Source: Clostridia bacterium (GTDB lineage: Bacteria > Bacillota > Clostridia > Christensenellales > Borkfalkiaceae). Taken from it: 64,000 nucleotides of DNA. This document shows positions 18,014 to 26,570 of this stretch, in pieces. Position numbers and translations under genes: made by a program. Each line of letters opens with the position of its first letter. The first letter of the stretch is position 1. The notes beneath the pieces are model-generated. The model saw only the letters and a program-made list of their open reading frames with translations, did not search any database and was not told the DNA's origin. The DNA is taken from contig JAFTSN010000001.1 of NCBI GenBank assembly GCA_017467275.1, forward strand, positions 186,001 to 250,000, in the 5' to 3' direction.

Positions 18014-18808
18014 ATGGAGACGTTAAACGATTATACAAAGCCTTTTTACGAGGCATATCGGGATACTGAAAACACCTTTCAGATTTCGAGGAGAAGCGAT
18101 TATTCCTTCAACGCTCATTTCCATTCCTGCATGGAGATATTTTTCTTGCTGGACGGAGAATATCTGTTAAATATCAATGCAACGGCATTCAAAGTGAAAG
18201 CGCCCGCCGCGATCATAATGGACTGTTTCGATATTCACAGCTATGAAAAGCTCTCCCCCACGTCGGACGGGATTGTGATGCTTATTCCTCAAAAATATCT
18301 GATCGATCACTTAAAGCATAAAGGAAAATCCTATCTCAACTCCAATATTATTTCGGACGCGTCTATCTGTGAGGACATCCTTAAACTCATTGAGCTTTTG
18401 CAAAAAAACGTGGAGGACGATTATCTTCGCACCTGCTATATCAATGCGATCATTCGCAGCTTCACCAACACGCTCCACTTTTCCGTCTCTCAAAAAATCA
18501 AGAATCAGAATCTCATTCAGTCTATCCTGTTTTATATTAAGAACAATTTTAAAAACGACATCTCTCTGCACTCCATCGCAAGAGATTTTTCCTACTCGGA
18601 AAGCCATCTTTCTCGGCTCTTCCACTCCTATTTCCCCTATTCGATCTCTTTCTACATAAACTCCCTGAGAATCGAATATATCAACAAAGAAAAGAACGCA
18701 GCAAACGTGAAGATGCTCGATCTGATCTACGAAGCGGGTTTTCAGAGCCCGCAGGCATATTATCGGAACTTAAAAGCCTATAATAAAACTTTTAATGATA
18801 AAAAATAA
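18014..18808 (+). CDS. AraC-family transcriptional regulator (copy 1)
   Basis: The 264-residue protein has an N-terminal cupin sensor (residues ~15-100, NAHFHSCMEIFFLLDGEY) and a C-terminal double helix-turn-helix (residues ~165-260; ISLHSIARDFSYSESHLSRLFHSYF and GFQSPQAYYRNLKAY). The protein stops right after the second recognition helix, shorter than most family members. It faces the GH3 gene downstream and is divergent from the SGNH operon. It is a paralogue of the 32.5-kb regulator with nearly the same C-terminal recognition region. It likely senses an oligosaccharide and binds the TCAAAAA operators; this is inference. Confidence 0.9.
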   Translation: METLNDYTKPFYEAYRDTENTFQISRRSDYSFNAHFHSCMEIFFLLDGEYLLNINATAFKVKAPAAIIMDCFDIHSYEKLSPTSDGIVMLIPQKYLIDHLKHKGKSYLNSNIISDASICEDILKLIELLQKNVEDDYLRTCYINAIIRSFTNTLHFSVSQKIKNQNLIQSILFYIKNNFKNDISLHSIARDFSYSESHLSRLFHSYFPYSISFYINSLRIEYINKEKNAANVKMLDLIYEAGFQSPQAYYRNLKAYNKTFNDKK

Positions 18809-18859
18809 TACACCCGTAACAAATAATGGGTTGATTTCTTTCCCAATTTCTCTTATAAT
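18797..18859 (+). promoter_or_regulatory. Promoter of GH3 copy 1 with weak operator
   Basis: -35 TTGATT (18831-18836), 17-bp spacer, -10 TATAAT (18854-18859). A degenerate box GATAAAAAAT begins 34 bp before the -35, and a CAAAT box lies in the usual second position. It overlaps the 3' end of the AraC gene. Confidence 0.6.
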
Positions 18860-18893
18860 TTTCTTGTAAGGTTTTTTATAGGAGAAAAAATCA

Positions 18894-20885
18894 ATGATCG
18901 GTGTTTCCAATCTCACCTTATCGGAAAAGCTTCGTTTGTTGACAGGGAAAAATTTGTGGCAAACGGAGGATCTGGACGGTAAAGTCCCCTCCGTTTTTTT
19001 TGCTGACGGTCCGCACGGATTGCGCAAAATGAAAATGAACGAACAGGGCCGTTACGAAAATATTCCTTTCATCGCCTATCCGAACCTCGTCAACCTTGCG
19101 AACTCTTGGGACGTGAATGCGGCGAAAAAAATCGGCGAATGTATCGGCGAAGACTGTATCGAAAATAACGTACAGGTCCTTCTCGCCCCCGGTGTAAATA
19201 TCAAGAGAACACCGCTTTGCGGCAGAAACTTTGAATACTTCTCGGAGGATCCCCTGCTTGCGGGAAAACTCGCCAAAGCCTATATAACGGGCGTACAAAG
19301 CAAGGGCGTGGGTGCCTGCATAAAGCATTTTTGCGTCAATAATCGGGAAATCGGCAGATACTATCAATCGAGCGAAGTAGACGAACGCACTTTGCACGAA
19401 ATTTATTTAAAGCCTTTCCGCATCGCTCGCGAAGCGGAGCCTTGGGCTATCATGACGAGCTACAACCCGGTCAACGGTATTTATGCCGCAGAGAACAAAA
19501 AACTCCTCACGGACATCCTTCGCAAAAAGTTCAAATTCAACGGACTTGTTATTTCCGATTGGGAAGGCGTTCACATGGGTTACAGAGCCTTAAAGGCAGG
19601 GCTCGACCTCAGAATGCCCATGCCCTATCACAAGCAGGCGTATAACGAGCTTTTCAACGCCTATGAAAAGGGCTGGATAACAGATGAGGAGATCGATAAC
19701 GCCGTTTCCAATATCCTGCGGTTCTGTCATAAAGCAACCTCAAGCCCGACTTTCCTCAAAATGAGCCGCATCAAACGCCGCGAGATCGGACTCAAAGCGG
19801 CGCTCGGTTCGATCGTACTTTTGAAAAACGAGAACGTCCTGCCGATCACCGCAGAGAACATAGTCGTCGTCGGCGAACTCAATTCCCGTCCGCACGTGGG
19901 CGGCGGCGGCGCGGCTTGCGTCGTGAATATATTCCCGCAGTTCCCGTTAAACGAGCTGCTTTCCGAGCGGTTAAACCGACCCGTGCAATGCACAAAGCAC
20001 GTTTATTTAGACAGCTTGAACCCCTCTCACAACGATCGCGAGGGCGCGCTCGCCGCTTCCAAAAGCGATCTTTCGATCGTCATTGTCGGGAACGATACAA
20101 AAACGGAAACGGAAGGCGCGGATCGCGAAAGCATCCGTTTGAGCGAAAAGGAAGAACGTCTGATTCTCTCCGTCGCAAAAGCCGCGCCCAAAACGGTGGT
20201 CGTCATCGAAGCGGGCTCGGCAATCGACATGTCGGCATGGATCGATCAAGTCGACGGCGTGGTATTCGCGGGCTTCCTCGGCGACAATGCAAACGAAGCG
20301 CTTGCGGATATCTTAAGCGGAAAGGTCTGCCCCAGCGGCAAGCTTTCGGAAACCTTCCCCACCTCCATCGAAAATACCTATTGCGGCACGCAAACGGGCA
20401 ACGGCTACGTGGAACGCTACACGGACGGCGTATTTGTCGGCTACCGCTACTACGACGCCTTCAAAAAGGAAGTCCTCTTCCCCTTTGGCTTCGGCTTGAG
20501 CTATGCCAAATTTGAATATTCCAATTTAAAAATCGACCGTTTGGAAGAGGATACCTTCGAGGTCTCCTACGACGTGACGAACGTCTCCTCCGTGGAGGGT
20601 AAGGAAATTTCTCAAGTCTACGTGAAGGACGTTTGCTCGATGGTCTCCCGCCCCGAAAAGGAATTGGCGGCGTTTGCAAAAACCTCGTTAAAACCCCACG
20701 AAACCAAACGTGTTTCTCATATTCTCAACAAGGAAGCTTTCTCCTACTATTGTGTAAATCGGGAGGATTGGGTTATCGAAAATGGCGAATTCGACATTCT
20801 GATCGGCGCCTCGTCAAGAGATATTCGCCTTTCCGATCGAATCACGATCACCCTTTCGGAAGAAACGCAGCCCTCTTATCTTTAA
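18894..20885 (+). CDS. GH3 family beta-glycosidase (copy 1)
   Basis: The 663-residue protein has the GH3 barrel (residues ~10-280; GVNIKRTPLCGRNFEYFSEDP, KHFCVNNRE, GLVISDWEGV with the nucleophile Asp), the alpha/beta sandwich (residues ~300-530; ETEGADRES holds the likely acid/base Glu) and a C-terminal FN3-like domain (GKEISQVYVKD). There is no signal peptide, so it should split imported beta-linked oligosaccharides. GGAGAAA precedes the start. Its close paralogue is at 33.4-35.4 kb. Specificity (glucosidase or xylosidase) is open. Confidence 0.93.
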   Translation: MIGVSNLTLSEKLRLLTGKNLWQTEDLDGKVPSVFFADGPHGLRKMKMNEQGRYENIPFIAYPNLVNLANSWDVNAAKKIGECIGEDCIENNVQVLLAPGVNIKRTPLCGRNFEYFSEDPLLAGKLAKAYITGVQSKGVGACIKHFCVNNREIGRYYQSSEVDERTLHEIYLKPFRIAREAEPWAIMTSYNPVNGIYAAENKKLLTDILRKKFKFNGLVISDWEGVHMGYRALKAGLDLRMPMPYHKQAYNELFNAYEKGWITDEEIDNAVSNILRFCHKATSSPTFLKMSRIKRREIGLKAALGSIVLLKNENVLPITAENIVVVGELNSRPHVGGGGAACVVNIFPQFPLNELLSERLNRPVQCTKHVYLDSLNPSHNDREGALAASKSDLSIVIVGNDTKTETEGADRESIRLSEKEERLILSVAKAAPKTVVVIEAGSAIDMSAWIDQVDGVVFAGFLGDNANEALADILSGKVCPSGKLSETFPTSIENTYCGTQTGNGYVERYTDGVFVGYRYYDAFKKEVLFPFGFGLSYAKFEYSNLKIDRLEEDTFEVSYDVTNVSSVEGKEISQVYVKDVCSMVSRPEKELAAFAKTSLKPHETKRVSHILNKEAFSYYCVNREDWVIENGEFDILIGASSRDIRLSDRITITLSEETQPSYL

Positions 20886-20904
20886 ATCCTTTAGCTTATG
20901 AACG

Positions 20905-20943
20905 AAACTCACCCCGCCGCAATCGCGACAGGGTGAGTTTTTT
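20905..20943. terminator. Terminator between GH3 and esterase genes
   Basis: Stem AAACTCACCC / GGGTGAGTTT with a GC-rich 16-nt loop, followed by a T run. It lies between convergent genes. Confidence 0.85.
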
Positions 20944-21006
20944 ATGAAAAGCAACACAAAGAAGCGTTCAATTCATACCTGCCCCGCTCTTTTTAAGAAA
21001 GTATCC

Positions 21007-22617
21007 TTATTTCTTTCTTTTGATAAGCGCCGCAGCCAACCCGATCAAAACCGCCCCGCCGCCGTAGAAAACGGAGGATTTACACCCCGAGCCCGAAGCG
21101 CCGCTTGAAGAAGAACCCGAGGAGGGCTTTTTATCCTCCACCGCAACCTCATCAAAGCTCACGGAGAATTTATTTTCACCGCTCGTAATCGTGATCTCGT
21201 ATTCACCGTCCTGATTCGCTGTCAGCGTCTCACCGTCAAAGCTGACGTCTTTGACCTTATATCCCGCTTTCGGACTGACCTTGACCGTCAGCCTCTCTCC
21301 CGCGTAGTAAAAATAGGAACCCTTGCTCTTTTGCACGTAGGCACAATCGCGGTTATAATCGAGCGACATCGTGTATTTCGCCGCCTCGCTATATTCCACT
21401 TTCAAGCTGACGAACTCATCCGTCGCCTCAACCGTATAGGTATTTCCAACCATCTGCGCCGTAACGTCGACGCCGTTCGCCGTAAGCTTTTTAATCGAGA
21501 AATGCTCGTTGGGCGTAAACGTGACCGTAATGGGCTTGCCGTTAAACTCAGCGTAGGTAATATCCGCCCTTCCGTTCTTGCCCGCAAACACTTCAACCGC
21601 CGCCGTATTGTTCTCGAGGAAGCAATTCGCGACGTCTTTCCCTAGCGATATGATATCGTCGCCGCAGAAATGGTATCTGTCGTGACAACCCGTCGCAGGC
21701 AGATTGGTCGAAGGGTCGACGATGATATAATCCTCCGTCTCCACCGTATACACGCGCGACACGTTCGCCGCAACGCTATCCTGTGCGCTTCTGATCCTCT
21801 CTACGCCTGCGCCGCCGCCGTTAAAGGTCGGCGCGATCTTACCCACCACGAAAGGCGCGGCAGGTGCATAATTATCGAAGACGGGCTCCAAATCCCCGCG
21901 AAGATCGCCGATCAGTGCAGTCAAAAGCTCCGCATATCCTTCGGCAGTCACCGTAACGGAGGACTCCCCAACGTTCACAGGATCGGTCTCTGCCTCGCCC
22001 TGCATCCAAAAAGTTCCCTTAAGATGCACCGTGTAGCCCTCGCTCTGATAATGCGCCACCGTCTCCTCAACGAGCTCCACAAGCTCGTCGTAAAGTGCGC
22101 CCGTATATTCGCTCAAGGGCGTATCCGAACGCATGGACGGAGGACACCAATTCCCCGCGTTCCCCGCCGTCACGCGCGCCGCCTCGGTGGAGACCCTTTT
22201 CTCGTCGTGCAGATAGCTCCCGCCGACCGCGCGCTTAATGACGAGCGATTTTTTATCGGGATTGTTCGCCGAGATCGTCTCCGCAATCCCGAGCTCCGTG
22301 CCGATACAGTTCTTGTCCGACCCCAACCCCGATTTCACGGTCGTATCGTAAGCCGTCACGTTGATGGAATCGCCGTGTCCGCGATACAAAACGTTAGAAT
22401 ACCCTTCGGTATATTCCGTCTTTTTTTCCTCCGAACAGGTGAGCGAGCTCCATCTCGAAAGCCCCACGGCATTGGACTGCCCCGCGATCAGATACACGTC
22501 GAGAATTTCACTCTCTGCCGCTTTCGCATTCGGCGCGCTCACGCCGCCGAATGCAAAGGTCAACGCGCTCGCCGCCACAATGGCAAACGCTCCGATTTTT
22601 TTACATAATTTTTTCAT
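21007..22617 (-). CDS. Secreted SASA-family acetylesterase with C-terminal anchor
   Basis: The 536-residue protein has a signal peptide (cleavage likely after NAKA), a sialate O-acetylesterase-like SGNH domain (residues ~38-330: YLIAGQSNAVGL, TFWMQGEAETD, HDRYHF as the Asp-His pair) and two small beta domains (~340-490). A Ser/Gly linker then leads to GSGCKSS, a hydrophobic stretch and RKK. That Cys-membrane-basic tail resembles Synerg-/MYXO-CTERM type sorting tails rather than LPXTG. It is the last gene of the copy-2 operon, 14 bp after the CBM9 protein. It probably removes acetyl groups from the polymer outside the cell. Confidence 0.85.
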   Translation of the reverse strand: MKKLCKKIGAFAIVAASALTFAFGGVSAPNAKAAESEILDVYLIAGQSNAVGLSRWSSLTCSEEKKTEYTEGYSNVLYRGHGDSINVTAYDTTVKSGLGSDKNCIGTELGIAETISANNPDKKSLVIKRAVGGSYLHDEKRVSTEAARVTAGNAGNWCPPSMRSDTPLSEYTGALYDELVELVEETVAHYQSEGYTVHLKGTFWMQGEAETDPVNVGESSVTVTAEGYAELLTALIGDLRGDLEPVFDNYAPAAPFVVGKIAPTFNGGGAGVERIRSAQDSVAANVSRVYTVETEDYIIVDPSTNLPATGCHDRYHFCGDDIISLGKDVANCFLENNTAAVEVFAGKNGRADITYAEFNGKPITVTFTPNEHFSIKKLTANGVDVTAQMVGNTYTVEATDEFVSLKVEYSEAAKYTMSLDYNRDCAYVQKSKGSYFYYAGERLTVKVSPKAGYKVKDVSFDGETLTANQDGEYEITITSGENKFSVSFDEVAVEDKKPSSGSSSSGASGSGCKSSVFYGGGAVLIGLAAALIKRKK

Positions 22618-22631
22618 ATAAGCCCCCGTTT

Positions 22632-25600
22632 TTAAGAAACCGTGATATTGTCCGAATAATTTGCTTTGATGTAATCCAACGCCGCGCTATCTTGCAGCGA
22701 ATTGACAATCTTCGCCGTCGCCGCGACCTTGGAATTGACAGAAGCCACGCCGAAGATCAACTTATCGCTCGAGGTGATATTCTTCGCCACGCCGCTGTTA
22801 TTCGTGTAATCAAACGCGTCGTTATCTAGACTGACCGACGTCACGTAGGCGTTATCCACGTATACGTAGAACATTCCGCCGTAGAGCACAAGCGTCAAGG
22901 TCTTATCCGTAAACGCCGCCGTGGTGTTGAAGTTATAATACCGTTCGTTCCACTTGGACAGAATCCCCGACGTGAGCGACAGATACTTATTGCTCCCCGC
23001 CGCAGCTTGCCCGCAGAATCCGATCAACGCGCCCGAAAGGAAATATTCGTTACACACTCGACCGCTCGAGCCCTTATTCGCGTCCGTCCATGTAGACGAG
23101 CCCATCACCTCGCCGTTCGAGAAGATGATACCCGTGTGCCCGAACCAGCCCTCTCCGTACAGATCGTTCGCCGTCGTGAATTGAACGGAATACACCGCCG
23201 TATCCGTGGGCGTCTTGGTCGTGTAGGCATACGAATAATTCATCCAGCCCGCGCCCAAGGCGTAAGAGCCGTCTGCATTGGTCGTCACGCCATTGCTCTT
23301 GATTTTGAAAATATTTTCCACGTAGAGCTCATTGGTTTTGAGCTCGTTCAACGCCGCGTCGCCCGTCAGCTGTTTTTCCACCGTGAAGCTCACGGGGGTC
23401 ACGTCGCTGTCCACAAACTCCGTACCCACGCCGAACTTCAGCTGCGTATTCGCGTCGAACAAGAAATGCGTCGTTGCAAAATAGCTTGAATCGTTGAGCG
23501 CATACTTAACGATATACACCCCGTCCACGTAGATATACATAACCCCCTGGTAGAGTGCGATCGTAAGCGTTCTCTCCGTAATTCCCGCCGTGAAGCCGCA
23601 GGCGTTGTTCGCCGCCGCAACAACGCTCCATCTCGAGCCAAAATCAACGTCGAGACGGCGCCGCATCTCACCCATACTGCTCGCCACCAGACCGAGCTCA
23701 GACATACCGATATGAATATAATTGCTCGTTCTCTTGGAAAAACCGAAGGTACCCTCGTAAACATTCCCATCGGTAATAAAGATACCAATATTCGCATAAC
23801 CGACATAATCTGCGCTCTTGCCGTCGAACGGGTTGGTGTAGCCCACAAGCTCTTTCGTAAGCGTTGCCTTCACGCTGTATAACACGACGTTGCTTGCCTC
23901 GCTCGTATAGTAGAACGCTTCGCCGCCATAGCCCCAAGGCAAACCGTGCGCGTCCGAGGTCAGCGTATAAACGCCCTCATTCACGCTCATATTGCGGCTC
24001 GTCACAGGCTCGAGCGCCACTCTCGCTTCCTCAAACATTTCTTCCGTTTGAATGAGCTCGATTGCGTCGTCTCCGTAAGCCTCGGTCAACACCTCGAACG
24101 TGACGGGATTCGCCACGTGATCGATATTCGTCGTGTTCACCCCCAGCGTATATTTGCTGTCCTTGGTAAAGGCATGATTATTTGCGGTAAAGTAGTTTGT
24201 ATTCAGCAAGGAAACGTCCGTGATATACACGCCGTCCACGTAGATATAGAGGACGTGCTCGAGGATCGCCACCGTCAATGTCCTTTCCGTATCGGAGCTT
24301 GCAAACGCCGCCGCGTCGTTGACCGTCGAGAAATTCCATCTGTCGGCGACAGGTCTGTCAAGACGTCTCGCCATCACGGCAACCGAACCCATATGCGAAA
24401 CCACACCGCAGTTGGATAAGCCGACGCGCGTTGCAAAATATTCGCCCACCAAGGAAACGGAGGTGTCGTTCTTCCACGTTCCGTCGATTATCGTTCCGTC
24501 CGTGATCGTAACGCCCACGTTGGGAAGCTGTCCGCGATAGCCGACCAGCCCGAGCGGCGCGTTAATCTTCACGCTGTAAACAACGGTATCACTCGACTGC
24601 TCGCTCGTGTAGGCATAGGAGCTCTGATAATAGTTGGATCCGCTCGGCGTATAAACGCCCTCCTCGCCCACCACGTACCAGGTCTTCGCGTCGTAAACGG
24701 GCGCGGACATTTCATAATTCTTGTTCCTCGTTTCGCTTTCCGTGATCGAGAACGAATCGTTCACAGAGAGATATCCGCCCGCCTTTGCCTTAAAGGAATA
24801 GGCGCCGTCGAACACAAACTCTCTGCCGCCGATCGACTGTGTGCCCGCCTTGGGCACTCTGAAATTATACGTGCCGTTGGAGGTTGCCGCGCTCGAATAA
24901 TAGAGCAGAGGATTGCTTCCCCAAAGCGTTGCCGTCGCATTCAAAACGGGTGCCGTCGTTCCCGCAACCAAAATCTTACCCGTCACACTCACCGATTCGG
25001 GAATACGGGTAAACATAGGAACAATTTCCATGGTTTGCGTGACGTTTTCAAGGGTGTATTTACCCTTTTCAAGCCCCGCCACGACCTCGTCGTATTTATC
25101 CTCGCCGTTGATCGTGAGATCGGTCAGAATAAAGCCGTTTGCAGGCGTAATCGTCATAACGGCGTCCTCGCCTGAAACGATTGCGCTCTCCATAAACCCG
25201 ATCGACCCGCCCGAAATATTCTCAGGCTTTTTCACGCGGTAAACCCCGTAATCCTGCAAAATCTCGTCCACCTTTTGAGGCTCCGCAGAAAGGTCGGTCG
25301 CACTATAATCGGTGAATTCCGCCACGCAGTCGAGCGCGAAAAGCCCGGGACAGCTCTCGCCCGAAAGATATTCAATGTATTTGCTCATGACGAACACGTC
25401 GTTGACGATATAGTAGAAATACGCGCCGTCTTTTACAACCGTATAGGTAACCTTATGGTCCCCGTCGTTATATTCGGGTAAAATCATACCCGCGTCAATC
25501 CACGACCAACCGCCGAAGCCCGTGCCGTATAACGACAGCGTGCTATACTTGGAATAATCCTTCTTCAAAAGGCTAGGCTGGTTTAAGAAAAACGCATTAA

Positions 25601-26555
25601 AGGAGATCTCGTCAATCGCGTCGAAAACGCCGACCTGCCCCATTTTGCCGTTCACAGTCTCGTCTTTCACGTCCACCGTCACCGAATAGGTATAAATGTC
25701 GGAGCAAACGCCCGTAAAGAATATCCCTTGCGCGTGGTCAACGTCGGAGCTAACAATCCCCTCGTCAATACGCGTCAAATCCCAGCCGTCCGATTTGGAA
25801 TGTCCGTTCGCCGCATTTCCGACGACGGCGCCTTCCTTATCCGCATTGATATAGCCGACCGCGCCGAATCTGCCGCTGCATTGCTGGCGGTCGTTGTTAT
25901 CGAAAAAGAGCAAGGGATTGAGCCACGTGTCTCTGTCCATACCGCCGATATAGCGGTAGTGCGGGTTAATCCGAACAAAGGAAGGCAGTTCCCCGTTTTC
26001 CCCAAGCTCCACGTTGATTGCGTCCCACGTGACGAACAGCTCCGCCGTGAGCTCGGTCGGATCCTCGTCGTAGGCTTTATCCGTTTTCCCCTTCGCCTGA
26101 TAGCGCGCATGGTTGAACGAAGACGCGTTTTCGCCGTCCACATAGAAATTGAACACCTCCGTGCCCTTCATTAAATTCGTGTCGATATCTTCCCCCTTCA
26201 CGGAGAACCAGAAGCAGGAATTCTCCTCATAGCGGAGCCTGCCCGTCCAACCGATCTCCTTATCCTTGGCGGTTGCCCCGATATAGAGCCCTTTTTCCGT
26301 AAAGATCGTGGTATACGTCATCGTCACGCCCTTTTCGGTGTGCACAAGCTGTTTCTGACCCTGCCAACGCGCCTCGTCGAGCACGCCGTCGATCTTCATA
26401 TCCTCGTCGCATTCATCCGACATCGAGGGCGCATACGCCCATTTATACTCGTTGGTATCGCCCACCTTTTTCGCCTCTGCCGTCGAGCAGGCACCGACCA
26501 GCGCCGCAATACTCAAGGAAGCGAAAAGAGCAATGAGTTTATTTCTTCTTTTCAT
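22632..26555 (-). CDS. Large CBM9-type multidomain surface lipoprotein
   Basis: The 1307-residue lipoprotein (LVGAC, Cys23) shows, in order: a CBM9-like domain (~45-240, MKIDGVLDEARWQG), a LamG-like domain (~270-430), a bacterial-repeat-like domain (~450-520), a carboxypeptidase-regulatory-like domain (~525-625) and three tandem LamG-like repeats of ~210 residues. The repeats carry TLTVAILEHVLYIYVDGVYI, TLTIALYQGVMYIYVDGVYI and TLTLVLYGGMFYVYVDNAYV. The end, NYSDNITVS, recurs in other secreted proteins of the window. No catalytic residues are recognised; a multivalent glycan-binding role is inferred. AAGGAGG precedes the start. Confidence 0.82.
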   Translation of the reverse strand: MKRRNKLIALFASLSIAALVGACSTAEAKKVGDTNEYKWAYAPSMSDECDEDMKIDGVLDEARWQGQKQLVHTEKGVTMTYTTIFTEKGLYIGATAKDKEIGWTGRLRYEENSCFWFSVKGEDIDTNLMKGTEVFNFYVDGENASSFNHARYQAKGKTDKAYDEDPTELTAELFVTWDAINVELGENGELPSFVRINPHYRYIGGMDRDTWLNPLLFFDNNDRQQCSGRFGAVGYINADKEGAVVGNAANGHSKSDGWDLTRIDEGIVSSDVDHAQGIFFTGVCSDIYTYSVTVDVKDETVNGKMGQVGVFDAIDEISFNAFFLNQPSLLKKDYSKYSTLSLYGTGFGGWSWIDAGMILPEYNDGDHKVTYTVVKDGAYFYYIVNDVFVMSKYIEYLSGESCPGLFALDCVAEFTDYSATDLSAEPQKVDEILQDYGVYRVKKPENISGGSIGFMESAIVSGEDAVMTITPANGFILTDLTINGEDKYDEVVAGLEKGKYTLENVTQTMEIVPMFTRIPESVSVTGKILVAGTTAPVLNATATLWGSNPLLYYSSAATSNGTYNFRVPKAGTQSIGGREFVFDGAYSFKAKAGGYLSVNDSFSITESETRNKNYEMSAPVYDAKTWYVVGEEGVYTPSGSNYYQSSYAYTSEQSSDTVVYSVKINAPLGLVGYRGQLPNVGVTITDGTIIDGTWKNDTSVSLVGEYFATRVGLSNCGVVSHMGSVAVMARRLDRPVADRWNFSTVNDAAAFASSDTERTLTVAILEHVLYIYVDGVYITDVSLLNTNYFTANNHAFTKDSKYTLGVNTTNIDHVANPVTFEVLTEAYGDDAIELIQTEEMFEEARVALEPVTSRNMSVNEGVYTLTSDAHGLPWGYGGEAFYYTSEASNVVLYSVKATLTKELVGYTNPFDGKSADYVGYANIGIFITDGNVYEGTFGFSKRTSNYIHIGMSELGLVASSMGEMRRRLDVDFGSRWSVVAAANNACGFTAGITERTLTIALYQGVMYIYVDGVYIVKYALNDSSYFATTHFLFDANTQLKFGVGTEFVDSDVTPVSFTVEKQLTGDAALNELKTNELYVENIFKIKSNGVTTNADGSYALGAGWMNYSYAYTTKTPTDTAVYSVQFTTANDLYGEGWFGHTGIIFSNGEVMGSSTWTDANKGSSGRVCNEYFLSGALIGFCGQAAAGSNKYLSLTSGILSKWNERYYNFNTTAAFTDKTLTLVLYGGMFYVYVDNAYVTSVSLDNDAFDYTNNSGVAKNITSSDKLIFGVASVNSKVAATAKIVNSLQDSAALDYIKANYSDNITVS

Positions 26556-26570
26556 CTTTTTTCCTCCTTA

